A stretch of DNA of 64,000 nt. Source: Heterocephalus glaber. Taxonomy: Eukaryota; Chordata; Mammalia; Rodentia; Bathyergidae. Shown one piece after another: positions 1 to 12,437 of this stretch. Each line of letters opens with the position of its first letter. Position 1 is the stretch's first letter. A model generated the notes under the pieces. That model ran no database searches and was not told where the DNA came from. It saw only the letters and a list, made by a program, of their open reading frames with translations. A program made the translations under genes and the position numbers. Location of the stretch: the NCBI RefSeq assembly GCF_000247695.1, contig NW_004624795.1:11420787-11484786 (forward strand), in the 5' to 3' direction.

Positions 1-204
1 CACTGGCCTCGCTGCAACTCAGTAGCAACAGAGAATTCAAACGTTGTGAGTGACCCTCCAAGGTATCCAAAACCCCGATCCCTCATATGGAGTAGTTGTT
101 TCTGCCACAGAGCTGCTGCCAAGTTGAAGAGCACTTTGTGTTCCCCAAAACTCTTTGGTATCCCAGGTCTCTTCTCATCTGCAAACTCTGAGAGGGCAGA
201 CCAA

Positions 205-320
205 GCTGATGGGACTAGTCCGACTTCACAGGTGAGAAGGCTGAGACTTGGACAGCTTCATCCAGCAGCTAGCTAGCTGCGGGGCTGGCTCCCAATCCCT
301 CAGATTATCCCATCTTCCCT
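205..320 (-). mobile_element. MIR fragment
   Basis: Core CACAGGTGAGAAGGCTGAGA resembles the antisense MIR motif ACAGATGAGGAAACTGAGG. Short and diverged. Confidence 0.45.
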
Positions 321-345
321 AACAGCATAAGTGTTTTATTTTTTT

Positions 346-480
346 ATCTTCCTTTCTGCCCTTTTTATTCCCCCTTTCCCTTTCTTTTTCAGCCCTTCTC
401 TTCCTCTCTGCTCACTCTCCTAGCTCTCATGTTTCCTCCCTCCTCTCTCTCAATCTTTTTCTCTCCACTTTCTTCAGTTC
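346..480 (+). repeat. Pyrimidine-rich tract
   Basis: Long irregular C/T-rich stretch with CCTTTCC, CTTCTC and CTCTCTC runs, a degenerate low-complexity region. Confidence 0.7.
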
Positions 481-3182
481 TCATATTCCAACAAGGATTT
501 TAGGTGGGACTGTGAACCCTTTAAAATGACAGCACCGACTTCACCATTTGCCCAGTAATTTCAACAGGAACTTTAACCATTCTCATAGGAAATCTCTTTG
601 CTTCTCTGCAATTCATTTTTTCCAACTTTGAAATAAAGATGACATGTGCAAAACTATAAAATGATGGAGTTGAAGGGGTTCTTAAAAGCCACAAGCACCC
701 AAGGAAACATTGAACCTATATAGACCTATCCAAATACAGTCTCTGTATCTGTACTAACCTATATCTCTAGATCAAATTTATGTGTCCATGCCTTGACTTA
801 GCCATTTTCAACTTTTCTTTGTAAAATTTGAAATATGTTAGCTGGCACTTTGGATTAGCAGCCAAACCCAAAACTGTCTCCCCATATCACCTTTTCTACC
901 TGAGGAAACACACACAAGGTATTGCAAGGATCCAGTGAAGAGTAGGCTCTGTGTGATACTGCAAATAAGGAACATCTCGGCAATTCAAATCAAAATATTA
1001 AATTTTCTATTCAGAGTCCAGCTTATGAAGAAGGTAACTAGTCTCATTAGTCACTTTACAGCACTCCCTAATAACCCCTCTCACCTCAATTTCTATTGAT
1101 TTGCAGATGTTTAGAAGAATGTCTGATATCAAAATTACTCTGGACAGTGTCTGATCTCATTTCCTCCCCTCCTGTGAAAATTAACGATATGAAGACAAGC
1201 TTTCATGAGTGCTCGTCTCATGTCTCTAGGCTAGGAGGCAGCTAAGGTGCTTGAAGAACAGACTTAATATATAAGGAATTAAGGTTGAAAGGGAAAATGG
1301 GGGTGGGGACAAAATCTCACAAGCATATCCCTCAACTCCTAAAAAACTGTATCTCTAGTTTGTAAATAAGAACCTGGATTACTGGGGCTCCATCCATCCT
1401 AAGAAATACCAGTAATTTAAACTGTCAGTTAATTCCTGAAGGACAAAATAGCTGCAGGAGAATTTGGCAGGATCATTGTTAGTATCTGTGTGCATGTGGT
1501 CTCACACTCATATCTCCTCCAGAATCTCTTCTAATTTTCTCTAAACTGCAAGGTTCTTGTATGATGTTTTGACTCATTAATTGATCAAACATGGAAATTT
1601 TCTATTTTGAGGGGATTCCCTCACACAGCCTCAAAAGAAATTCATATGATTGGAAGGTGCCTGCCTCAAATGACCAGCAATGTCCAAGTAGGGCAGATCA
1701 ATCCAGGTCAAGGCCATGTCAATGGACATGTGTTATCCTGCTGCACAGAACTGACCTTCTGATGCCCAGATGTGAAATGGCCACATATTTAGGAGCCTAA
1801 TGTACTGCTCCTGGTTTTATTCCAGCTAAATTAATGTTGGCTTCAACTAGCTAGGCTGACCTGAACACTGGATAGCTGCCTGTAACAGTGGCCTTGGGTA
1901 GCCTTCACTTCTTGCCCAACTTGGCCTATGGTCCTTTGCTGCAGGGCTTGGAACTTAAGAGCAGAGTCAGCAAATGGCCTGACCACCCAGCCTGCTACTG
2001 GCTCTTTGTGCCATCCAGAAACTCTTTTGGGTTCCTTTAGAAGCAAAAAAGGAAGATGGCTTCTGATACTTGGTAGGTATCTGTTGAATTTTCCTAGCCT
2101 GTTCATCCATTTCTCTGAAGATCTTTGTAGTGCCAAAAGCCTTCAACATTAATTAGCCAATGATCCCACTTTAATAAAGAACCAGGAGCTAATTAGCTTA
2201 GAGAAGAGGGTATTTTGGAGAAGAGGGCATTAGGCTACATGTAATTCTTCCAAAGTTTGTGACAAATTCTTTATAACCTTTGGAGCAGCTACAAGGGTTT
2301 TGTTCTTTTCAGTAAAGCACGGGAAAGCCAATCAGGTGGCATCTCAGAAGGACACACCAGTGCAAATGATTGGCTCCCATCACTGACTTGGAACGTTCAA
2401 TGCCTTCTGAAGAGGCAGAGGCTGAGTCAGATTCCCACTAGGACAAAGTCACATTTGGTTTCCTGGGCAGTGCGGTTGAACTGACTCAGAGGCTGAGGAT
2501 TTAACAATGGCTGGAGAAAAAAACAAACAAACCAGATTTCAGTACTCTCGATCCTGCACCATCTTAAGGTTGCTTTCTGGGGGCCAAGAGTTGTGGAATC
2601 AAAAGGAAAATGTGATGTCCTCTTCAGACAGTGTAGCTCTGAAAACCTAAGGACCATGCCTGGGGAAACATTGCTCTACCAAGAGCGTGCCACAGCCCCA
2701 GAAGGTGCCTCTTGGGAGACGCTGATGTCCGCCCTTCTGCTGTGTGTGATGGACCTCCAGGTGGTCCTAGTAGAACCAGGCTGTAGACATCGGCACGTGT
2801 TCATTTTGTCCAGGCCTTTCTTTTTTCTGTTACTGAACCAACTTCTCTGCTAGCATCTGTAACCATTTCTAGTTAACATCCATGTTCCCTTAAGCAACTG
2901 GAAAGCAAACCAAACCAATGTAGAACTTCTAAGCAAAGCAGTGTTTGGTTTATAAAGAAAATAAAGAAAGAACATTGCCATCTCACCTAGCTAACCCTAG
3001 CGTGTTAGGAAAGACCGCAGGATGAAGGCACACTGCCAGGGCTGCTGAGTCAACGGTAGGAAAGAGCTTCTCAGCCCTATTAAATGGAGTCATACTTTTG
3101 TCACCTACCCATTGTAATGTCTCTCCAGTCAAAGCAAAATAATTAGCCCCTGTAATGCATCTCTTCTTGATTTGCATGTTCA
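481..3182. other. Unannotated single-copy stretch
   Basis: No exon, RNA gene or recognisable repeat seen. Small open frames (for example 2593-2853) have no recognisable protein. Confidence 0.5.
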
Positions 3183-3388
3183 TTCATGCATCCATTCATG
3201 CATTCATTTTTTTCCAGACAACAAGCATTTATTCAGTGCCCACTTATATGCCAAGGGTTTCCAATTTTGTTCATCCAGAAATTATTTATTTTGGAACTCC
3301 TATAGGTGGGCCAAGTACAGTCGTTGGCACTGGGTACATGAAGATGTACAAGACAAAGGCCATAACGCTAAAACTTTACAGTCTAGTT
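3183..3388 (-). mobile_element. L2 3' end fragment
   Basis: TTCATTCATGCATCCATTC, then AACAAGCATTTATTCAGTGCC and TATGCCAAGG, then a GGCACTGGGTACATGAAG core: the reverse complement of the L2 3' end, decayed. Confidence 0.7.
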
Positions 3389-3580
3389 CAGTGATGGCAA
3401 ACCTATGGCACATGTGTTACTATGTTTTTCTTTTAAGGCAAAAGATGTTAATGAAGAGTTGTTTTTTCTAGCCTAAAACCTCAGTATTCAGGTTTAATGG
3501 CAGTGTCAGCAGTTTGAGATAAAAAAGTGGGTTTTGAGTTGCAGTTTGGCACTCAGTGCCTAAAAGGTTTGCCATCATTG
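3389..3580. mobile_element. Non-autonomous hAT DNA transposon, 192 bp, with TIRs and 8-bp TSD
   Basis: The left end CAGTGATGGCAAACCT and right end AGGTTTGCCATCATTG are inverted repeats (15 of 16 positions). They are flanked by 8-bp GTCTAGTT (3381-3388) and GCCCAGTT (3581-3588), which differ by two C/T transitions; 8-bp duplications are typical of hAT insertions. No transposase coding is present, so it was mobilised in trans. It sits at the junction of two L2 fragments. Confidence 0.8.
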
Positions 3581-3594
3581 GCCCAGTTAGTAAC

Positions 3595-3760
3595 TCATAC
3601 ACTATTCGTTTACCCACTATTCATCCATTTGTGCAATTCTTTTGACAAATATTTCCTGAAGACCTATGTTCCAGGTGTCATGTTAGATAGAGGCCTGGGC
3701 ATTTTCATCCTGATCTTTCCCACCTTTATAATTCATTACGTCACGTATAGTCTACTATCA
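3595..3760 (-). mobile_element. L2 3' end fragment
   Basis: ATTCATCCATTTGTGC, ACAAATATTTCCTGAAGACC and TTCCAGGTGTCATGTTAG follow the antisense L2 3' end pattern. It may have been continuous with the L2 left of the hAT insert or be a second copy. Confidence 0.55.
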
Positions 3761-3806
3761 ACACTGCCAAGCACAGGTGCAAAAACAAGCCCAACAGCCA
3801 TTTAGG

Positions 3807-3843
3807 GTGTGTGTGTGTGCGCGCGCATGTGTGTGTGTGTGTG
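3807..3843. repeat. (TG)n microsatellite with CG interruption
   Basis: Alternating GT with an internal GCGCGC block: alternating purine-pyrimidine, potential Z-DNA. Confidence 0.95.
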
Positions 3844-5811
3844 GTTATTTTAGGGGGAAAGAGAAAGCCCTTCAGGGAGGGCAGAGTTATTGAGTTAGTC
3901 CACAGTATTTTTCCACATAGACACAGGGTTCATTCAGGGTAAGACACAGGAAGGCAGATAATGGATTCAGGATGGTACAAAATGAACATTTGTGCAATGA
4001 CTCTTTTGGAGCGATGAAAGACTGCCTTACACAGTGGCAATGTGATCAGAGATTGAGTGGTGATGCAAGGTGAGCACAGATGACAGCTGGGAACTTTTGG
4101 GCCCCCAGTGTAGAGCCTCTTTCTACTCTGGGACTTGATGGCATAAACAAGCTCTCAGATGCATACAAAATGTCCAATGATTATCTGCCAAATAATTGAC
4201 TGAATAAACATTAATCCATTTGTTGGGTCACTAGCTCCTTGAAAACAAGGCCTGGGCTTTATTCATCTCTGATAATCCCAGGGTCTCCATCTCTTTTCCA
4301 GGACTCTAGGGAAGAGGAAAAGCCTGAGGTCTTTAGCCTGAAGGATCTGCTAGCTTTCTTCTTACTACTCTAGGCATGAATGACTTTTCCATGTGGTTTA
4401 TCTACCTGGCCCTTTGTGAGCATAGTCCGTCATCCTTTCATTAAACTTCAGTTTTTGCTTTCTTCCCTGATTAGCACATTATTAAAGGCTATTGGCACTC
4501 GGGGAACCAAAATTTGTTTTGCTATCAGCTAGAGAGACAAAATAGCTCTATAAAGAAACCAAATAATGTTTTCCCAAATCAAACACTGGGTTTGCTTCTG
4601 GGTTAGCTCTGTTTGGGGTTATCTATGGCCCAGTAATCCCCTGGTGGCTGATATTGAAGAAGAGAAGGTATTATGGGCACTGGAAACCCAAGGATAGTCC
4701 ATAGTACTGTGCGCCAGACACCACTGCATGAAAGGAGGCTGGGACAGGCAGAGCAGAAACCAAGTTTAAGATTCTTGGGCCATGAGCCACACCATAATTC
4801 AGGTCATTGTACTTGGCCAAAGAAGTTTATCAAAGAAGAAAACACGTTTTCGGACTTTGGTTCTCTCTCAGAATGTTCACATGGCGAGTTAAGCTGGCTT
4901 CCTCCATCCTAGGCAAAGAAAGTAGGAGTTGGAGAATTTGATTATTTGGTAGGGCAGAATGTGTGGCCTAGCACAGTATTTTGTATATTGTTTTACTTTA
5001 GAAAAATAGTTCAAGACATACAGAACTTCAAGTTGTAGCAGGAGCTTGACCTGTTTGTTTATGACCGTGTCATTCAGGGACAGCCCAAAGCTAGCAGAAA
5101 CGGCAGAAGTTTTCTGCCACAGAATTCAACCCATTAATTTGGATGAAAATATTACCGAGTGTTGATCCCAAACTCCCTCTACTCTGATGCACTAAAGAAT
5201 TTCCAGAAGGTATACACCCAGGACAAGGCCTACACCACCAGAGCCTGGGAGACCGTGCACAGAACACATCTATGTGTGAAACTGAGAAAATAAGACCATT
5301 TGCAGCAAGACACTATGATCTACCTGACAGCAGGAGGAAAGTTCACTTCCTAGGACAGCTACAGAAAATGACTGGGTTTGTTTGTGATCCCCTCTAAAAC
5401 TTATTAAGCAACAAAGAAGCCAGTATCATTTTCCATTACTGATAAAGAGAAGACTGTGTCAAAAAAAAAAAAAAGACTGTGTCAAGCCACCTATTGGACA
5501 ACACTGGTTTCTTCTGGCTTTTATGTGCTAACGAAAACCCCTGGGATCTCACTAGCTACAGCCTTGGGACCCCTTGTCATGATGGGGAAGACTCGGTTTG
5601 AAGTGTGGCTAATTCTCCAGATGGTTCTCTCTGTTCATATCCCCAAACAGTCTTTTCAGCAGATAAGCAAAGGAGCATCAATTCAAGGAAAAAGGCAATC
5701 TCCTTTAAAATATTACAGCAAAAGCTACTCTTGCCATAGGTTTAGCCTTGGCATGTCCCTGCCTCTGTCATTCTCAGAGACAATCCCCAGACCTGCAGTA
5801 TAAGCAGCACT
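3844..5811. other. Mostly unannotated stretch
   Basis: A short plus-strand L2-like fragment (TAGCTCCTTGAAAACAAGGC) lies near 4230-4290 and a poly(A) insert at 5461-5474. Otherwise nothing recognisable; the 79-aa frame at 4673 and 115-aa frame at 5456 have no known match. Confidence 0.5.
5451..5484 (+). repeat. Poly(A)14 between direct repeats
   Basis: GACTGTGTC occurs immediately before (5452-5460) and immediately after (5475-5483) a run of 14 A, the arrangement of a target-site duplication around a retroposon tail with no body. Confidence 0.8.
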
Positions 5812-5922
5812 AGGAACTGGTTAGAAAAATCAAATTCTTGGGTCCCCTGTAGCCCTCCAGGACCAGAATCTCTGGGTGTGGGGCCCAGTAGTTTATGTTT
5901 AAAAAGCTTTCCAGGGAGATGT
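5812..5922. mobile_element. MER5A-type hAT-Charlie fragment
   Basis: AACTGGTTAGAAAAATCAAA, CCAGAATCTCTGGGTGTGGG, GCCCAGTAGTTTATGTTT and AAGCTTTCCAGGGAGAT follow the MER5A consensus order. Confidence 0.75.
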
Positions 5923-6000
5923 AGGCTACCCTCACCTTGAATAGCTGCTTCCCTGTGAGAAGATTTGGTCTCATTGCAATATAAACAGAAAAACTGATAC

Positions 6001-6002
<2 letters not shown>

Positions 6003-6045
<43 letters not shown>
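6003..6045. repeat. (TG)n microsatellite
   Basis: Uninterrupted TG dinucleotides, about 21 units. Confidence 0.98.
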
Positions 6046-6047
<2 letters not shown>

Positions 6048-6094
6048 GGGAGACTCAATCATACACGTGTATCTGTATACTCAGTAAGGCTACT

Positions 6095-6575
6095 ATCTTA
6101 GTCCATTTTGTGCTACTATACCAGAAAATCCCAGTCTAGGTAATTCACAGTTCTAAAGGCTGAGAAATTAAAGATCTAGAAGCTGGCATCTGGCATTCTT
6201 ACTGCATCTTTGCAAAGGGTGTCACATGATATAATGGCAAAAAGAGGGTAAGAGAGGAAAATGGACAAAGAGAAGCCAAACTCACCCTTTTATAATGAAC
6301 CCACTGCAGAATTAAGAGCATTAATTCATTTGTGATGCTAGGACCCTCACTGCCTAGCCATCTTTTAAAAGTCTTAGCTCTTGCCAGGTTTGGTGACATA
6401 CTCCTATAATTCCAGCACTCAGAAGACTAAGGCAGGAGGATCGCCACAAGTTCAGGGCCAGCCTGAACCATATAGCAAGAACCTGTCTCAAAACAAAGTT
6501 GTAACTCTTAACACTGAGAATTAAATATCCAGCATGTGAACTATAGGGGAACATAGTCAAATCACAACAGGTATA
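6095..6575 (-). mobile_element. MaLR (MLT1-like) LTR, antisense, split by a B1
   Basis: TTAGTCCATTTTGTGCTACT, then GTAATTCACAGTTCTAAAGG, then TTTTATAATGAACCCACTGC follow the reverse of an ERVL-MaLR LTR. The match resumes after the B1 at 6499 (CTTAACACTGAGAATTAAAT). An ancient endogenous retroviral LTR without internal genes. Confidence 0.75.
6383..6498 (+). mobile_element. B1 SINE (monomeric form)
   Basis: GCCAGGTTTGGTGACATA, ATTCCAGCACTCAGAAGACT, GGCAGGAGGATCGCC and a CTGTCTCAAAAC end: 7SL-derived B1 without the 29-bp duplication. Imperfect flanking repeat AGCTCTT/AACTCTT. Confidence 0.88.
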
Positions 6576-6947
6576 TATGAATGTATAATATATGCATCAG
6601 TGTGTGGATATGTGTATATAATTAAGCTATAGATAGCTACACAAAAATTATAGTTTGAAAACAACTTCCTTAGATAGCGGTGTAGCTTTGATTGAAACCT
6701 CTGGTTGACGGACATGACATCTTTAAGTGCCTCCTGGTCTACCTCCACATGCTTCCTGTGGTCCAGTACCACCAGGGTGAATCAGAAACCAGAAGACCAG
6801 GGCTTAAAATAGATTATGAAGAATCTGCTCTGCCATTTAAGATTTTCCAAAAAAAAAAGTAAAATGCAATACGTGGCTTTCATTGGCACTGAGCTGAGCC
6901 TGATGAGCAGATTAAATGCAAGATACCTTCTGAAAAGAAGCCGATGA

Positions 6948-7120
6948 TTATGGTGGTAGAGAACTCAAGCTCTGGAGTTAGATAGATGAAATCAAGTCCA
7001 CTCCTATCATGGGCCAGCTAAGTGACATGGCCCTGTTTCTTCATTGGTAACATGCGAGGAGTAACACAAGGATTAAATTGAGTAACACACATGACATGCT
7101 GCATGACTATCACTGTTCAA
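6948..7120 (+). mobile_element. MIR SINE
   Basis: GGTAGAGAACTCAAGCTCTG, GCCAGCTAAGTGACATGG, TTTCTTCATTGGTAACATGC and GGATTAAATTGAGTAA follow the MIR consensus. Confidence 0.8.
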
Positions 7121-7984
7121 GCAACATTTGGTGTCCTTGTTACAATTCTTTGACTGGAATCACCCACGGTGAACAGTACAAAATTGCCCAGAGTTTCGTC
7201 CCTCTGAAATGCAGCTGCATTGTGCCTCATTTTCAGGGACAGTGTGAGAAAATGAATGAGAAAGAGGGGCCCAGATTTTCATGAGATGAGATGAGGAGAA
7301 AGGCACAGGCCACGGGTGAAGGTGGAAGCTGCTGAGCATCACTGACCCCTGGAGCTCCATGGTGGCCACAGTCTTCCTTTCTCCTCATTGTCACAGTGGC
7401 GTCTGGGCAGAGAAGAGCTCTGGAGCCAGACCTCTGAGGCTGTGTGTGGTGAGCCGGCAGGGGCTGGCAGTCGCTGAGGGTGGAAACCACTGTTTGGGAG
7501 CCGCTGGCAGTTTAACTGTTTCCGTTGCTCATTGCTGAGGCCGAGCAAAAGGCAGGAAGGCTGGAGCATCCCATATCATGCCTCTGTGGTAAGAGCTGCT
7601 CTCCAAGAGTTTCAGAGGTCTCTGTGTAACTGTAGGCTCATCAAGCCACTTCTGGAATCAGCTTTTGGAACAAGCTGGTCTCCAGTCAAAGCAAGACTCT
7701 GGGAGAGTCTTGTTTTTGATGCTCTCCTGCGATGCATTTCAAAAGCACGACTTGGTCCCTCTCAGAAGTCACTGGTACCAGCCTCCTGGGAGGCACAGCT
7801 TTTCTGGGCTCATGAGATCCTTGCTTCATACTTCAAATTATTAACTAGGACCCTTCTCGTTGTTGGAGTGAGGACTTGGATATTCTAAAATCCTCTAAAC
7901 ATAAGAGTGCCAATGTCTCCTTTTATCTCCCACCCCTAGATATTCATCTCACTGAGCTCAGGATTGTTTTTAAAGAAATGTGAA
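7121..7984. other. Unannotated single-copy stretch
   Basis: GC-richer than its surroundings (about 7230-7800), with several overlapping chance open frames on both strands, the longest 118 aa at 7532-7888. No recognisable protein, CpG-island density or repeat. Confidence 0.5.
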
Positions 7985-8190
7985 GCCAGGCGCAGTGGCA
8001 CATGTCTGCAATCCCAGAACTTAGGGAGGCTGAGGCAGCAAGATCATAAGTTGGAGTCCAACCTGGGCAAATTAGGGAGATCTTGTGTCAAATTTTTTAA
8101 ATAAATAGATAGGACAAGGGATGTAGCTCAGTGGTAAAGCCCCCTGGGTTCAATTCCCAATACTGCAAAAAACCAAACCAAATCAAAATA
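7985..8190 (+). mobile_element. B1-ID dimeric SINE
   Basis: A B1 left half (GCCAGGCGCAGTGGCACATG, AATCCCAGAACTTAGGGAGG) is joined by an A-rich linker to an ID-type tRNA-derived half (GGGATGTAGCTCAGTGGTAA, GGTTCAATTCCCAATACTGC), with an A-rich tail. The A and B box sequences of the pol III promoter are visible. Confidence 0.92.
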
Positions 8191-8250
8191 GAAAAGTAAA
8201 GGAAAAGAGAGAGAGGAAGAAGAGAGGGAAAGAAAAGAGGGAGAGCCCAC
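8190..8250 (+). repeat. Purine-rich tract
   Basis: AAAGGAAAAGAGAGAGAGG-type A/G run directly after the SINE tail, probably expanded from it. Confidence 0.75.
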
Positions 8251-9667
8251 AGAAATGTGTGCTTTGATAACTGGCAGGTGAACTGATGCATGTTAACATT
8301 TGAAAATAATTAATATAGAGCATGAACCAATGTAAATATGTAAAAACAAACATATGGAAGGAAATAGCCATTATCTCTGTGATGGGATTATGAATGGATT
8401 TTTTTCTGTCTTTTGATCTTTTGTGTTTTATGCATATTTTAATTTTTCTAAAAATCCATGTAGTTTGCTTCCATATTTAAAGAAAAAGTCCAAGGAAAAG
8501 TTACATTTCTGCAACACATTGTCACATGATACAACTATTCATGCACCTTTGTAGTTCTTAAAAGTTCTTATTCTCATAGCATCGTTATGATGACTCTTCT
8601 CAGCCTCACTGCTTGTTTACTGACTTTCCCACCCTCGAGTATTGACGCCCCCCTGCTATTATTAATAAGTAGCATTTAGGAAACTGTCAAATGTCTCTAT
8701 GCTTGGTTTGTCACAAACAGGTGAATACTTGTTTTCTTCTTAAGCACAATATGTCCTTTTGTATATATTTAGAGGTTAATATATGTTCATGCATTAGTAA
8801 GAATTTTAGCGTCTGCATATATTTTCATGCACAATTAACATTTTGTTTGGATTGATTTTTTAAACTACATCTACTTGAAGGATTTTTAACAATTCGACCA
8901 TTCTAATTTCAAGGGTTCATTTACAAAATAAGCAGATGGAGTGGATTTTTATTTACATAGGAAGGTTGAATTCTAAAATCAGCAAATAAGATAAATATCA
9001 CATATGGTCAAAATCACTCCTTCTCAGCAATCCCATCGTAGACTATGAGTCTTCCTGCCCCAGGAAGGACTAGGATTGCATGCCAGCTACCATGAGAGAG
9101 GCTGTGTTGCAGAAACGTGCACCCTTGAACTCTAAGAGACTCTTAGCTCTGCAAGATGCTCACATCCCCAAAACTCTCAGAGTCAGAATCTATGTGAGCA
9201 CATCACAGAATTCTCCTCCTATCTTATTCTCATTTGCTAGGCAACAGCAGATGAAGGTATCTGAGTTACTTTGGAAGTTCTCTTTTCTTTTGTGGTGGTC
9301 CATGGTGCATAATTGCATTTGCCCTAGTCAATGGCACATTCAGTGAAATCTCTAAGTCCTTGCAAGACCCTCTGCCATTCCTTGGACTTCACTCCTTTAC
9401 CCACCCATCCCCACATCAGATGTCCTCCCCAGCAGAATTGGTTCTGAACCCCGAACCCAGCCGCCATACTCCTTAGGTCTTACTCAGCCTCCAAAATCCT
9501 AATCAAAATCCGCTTCTTACACAAGCCTTCCTGACTTCAGTAGAAAGGGATCCTTCCATGTTCTGTATGTCTCTGGGATATTTATCCATTTGTTACACTT
9601 CCATTTGAATATGTCATAGTTCGAGAGACTGTGAGGATGTTGCAGGCCACATCCAAGTGTCTTAAAC
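8251..9667. other. Unannotated AT-rich stretch
   Basis: No exon or clear repeat recognised. Confidence 0.5.
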
Positions 9668-9880
9668 ATCAAACTTGGCTTTGAATTCCAGATCTGATCT
9701 TTCTAACCAATCTTTGATCAACTGTAAAATCCCACTATGTCTCCCTCTCCCTCTGTAAAATAGAAAGATCATAGCAAAAACATCTGAGATTTGAGGTGAG
9801 TGTTAAATGAGATACTGCATAGGAAGCAGCACAATGCTTGGCACATAGTAAACCCCAACAAGTGCTAGATGCCTTCACTT
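9668..9880 (+). mobile_element. MIR SINE
   Basis: CTTGGCTTTGAATTCCAGAT, CCCTCTGTAAAATAGAAAGA, GTGTTAAATGAGATACTGCA and AATGCTTGGCACATAGTAAA match the MIR order. Confidence 0.85.
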
Positions 9881-12059
9881 CTCTCCTCCACTGTGATTTG
9901 AATAGAACAGTTGTGCACTGTGAGCATTTGTTCATTGAAGGAATGAAAGAATGTTACACATTTCATTACGTTCACACAGACCCCTCTGAATTCTCAATGC
10001 TTAATGAGTTTATGCTTATCGTAAGTCCACAAGTGTATTGTAGAATACGAACCAGTAATTCTCTCAATTCCTAAGGCAGGCACAGGGTGCATGGAGGTAA
10101 ATTTTCTGTCTTCAGAAAGCTACCACAAACCATCTAGATCGGACCTCACGGAGCTCCATGTTTCCACCCGTGAAATGTGCATTGTAACGCTGATCTGTGA
10201 TTTTGCCTGGATACAAGGAAAACCTGAGGAGGACTAGGCCTTTAGGGCGAAATTTTATAAATAGGGAATGTTTAGGGTAATTTGAAGAATCAGAACATGA
10301 GTTTGTAAATTAGCATATTTCACTTATAGAGGTTCCAATCACACAGGACTCTAGATGTCGCTTGATGAAGGCACAGGGCAAAACCAGCTGCTTTTTGGGT
10401 TTGTCAAGCATCTCAAGTTATTTCTCAGGAGCTGGGGTTTGGCAAAGCCTGAAGTCTATGTTGCCAAGTCCTTCTTTCCCCCTTAATTTTTAAGCCCATG
10501 TGTATTTTAAGGGAAATTTAATCCGTATGTTTCTGTTTCCTTTACACTTAACTCATAAAAATGGTTTGTCAGAGCAATTTGATGTCCCAAAAATCTTTGG
10601 AGCCTTTATAATGATATTTTTTAACCTTTCCCCCCTCCCTTAGACACAGGAAATTGCTTTTTTTTTTTAAAGAAAATGAATCAAACTGAAACTTTCAAGG
10701 TCAGTGTTGATAGGTCAGACACATAAGCCCAAGGAGCAAAGCGTTTGGGAAAATGACCTCTACCACTGCTGCTCCTATAGGGTTCCAAGGGTAGTAGGAA
10801 GACAGATTTCACACCCAAGGAGACACCCATTATTGGCAGTGTGCTGTGGTAGGGTCCTAAGATGTTTCTCTGATTGTCCACAGGCTTAGGGTCTCTCTCT
10901 TCTCTGTACTTCTGCATTGAGAAATCTGCTCCAGGATCTTCAGAATTTGGATTTCCTGAGTCCATCATCACATGTTCATGCATACAAGTACTCTAAAAGA
11001 GTTGTGACCACTAATTTCAATACACAATCACTGTTTTCTAATCTAGTTTTCTGCATCATCCCTAGAGAGAGAGAGAACAAGAGTTGGCGTGCTTATATTA
11101 ATAACCATAGGCAATGTTCTCACAAAACTGTGTAAAGATGGCATTTCTCCAAATTTAGTGAGTTTGATGTCACTGGAAATATTCCCATAATGCCTCAGAT
11201 ATCCACAGTGCTGACAGGAATGTCCCATGTGTTGGTGCTACCTCTCAGATGTAAGAGAGAATATTTGGGGTTGTGTGACCTGTGGTTCCCAGAACCACGT
11301 TGTTAGCTGTGCTACCTCCTCTGCCCTTAGCTGGGATTAAACTCTGGTCTGTCTCCTTTCTGGCAGTGACACTGACAGATCCGACTGGCTCTCTCTGCAC
11401 ATTAAAGATCACAGTGTGTTTTGTGCAATACTTTAGGATCAGTCATAATGGTTCAGTTTAATCATGAATGTTCTAAAACCATTTGGCTGGCTTCTCCTAC
11501 TCCATTTTAACTATGTGGCATCAAAACTCTGTAATATAATGGCCTGAGCTGAGGATTTCTCTACCATATGGACCAAAAATGAATGTGGACATTCATCTCC
11601 CACAACAAAGTTGAAAACCAGAGATCTAATCACAGAATGCCTTGGTGGCTCTGCCATTTGTAAGTGGGGTTGGGTGTAGTAAAGTTGGACTCATTGAGTG
11701 ATGAAGATACACAGCTTTGAAAGTCTTTGTATGTCACTAAGTCAGCTAAGTTGGCTTAGCAGGGACCTTGGCAGCTGAATGAAGAGTAAGAGGTGAGCAT
11801 GCCTATAAAACATGAATATCAAAACAGGGTACTGATATGGAATAATATTTATTTTGAATCTTGGATGATACTGGAAAACAACTGAGACAGAGCAGCCTGT
11901 CCTGAAAATTCAGTGTATCTGCCAGGCCTGGTGGATATCAGGTTTTACACCACTGATAATTCATAAGCAAATGCAATAATCAGATATCTACCACTTTTCG
12001 GCAGTCTTGGAAATGGTAACAAACATACTTTTTAGAATAACTGCCTTAAGCCAGGCCTT
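9881..12059. other. Unannotated stretch
   Basis: No exon or clear repeat recognised; a T-run at 10656-10667 only. Confidence 0.5.
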
Positions 12060-12225
12060 GGTCATAAGGTAACTTTATACATTAAATATAATCATCCCCA
12101 TTTTACAGATGAGGAAAATTTACTTACTAAGGAGATTAAGTAACATCCAAATTTTCATAGTTAATAGAAGTGCTGGAATTCAAACATAAAATCTCTTAAA
12201 GTCCAAAGCCTATATTCACTCTTTA
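12060..12225 (-). mobile_element. MIR SINE
   Basis: CCCCATTTTACAGATGAGGA, GGAGATTAAGTAACATCC and GTGCTGGAATTCAAACA are antisense MIR landmarks. Confidence 0.88.
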
Positions 12226-12437
12226 AAAGAAAAACATCTTTGTCTGATTATAAAACTTACTGATACTAGTAATAACCTATTCAAATTTATAGAAATAGAA
12301 TAATGAGTTCCCCATAATTCTACCTCCTCCCAAGATAATCATGTTAATAGCATAGAGTATGTATTTCTACTTTTCCTATGTCTGTACTACCAAACTTAGA
12401 GTTTGTATTCCTTTTTATGCAAAAAATGAGAATTTTG

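Noticed and set aside
5742..6062. 106-aa frame with (HT)n
   Set aside because: Translation of the TG microsatellite.
7532..7888. 118-aa open frame in a GC-richer patch
   Set aside because: No family resemblance, and overlapping frames of similar length on the other strand point to base composition.
8110..8170. tRNA-like sequence with A and B boxes
   Set aside because: It is the ID half of a B1-ID SINE, not a tRNA gene; no cloverleaf-complete tRNA. The same applies to the other ID-like copies.
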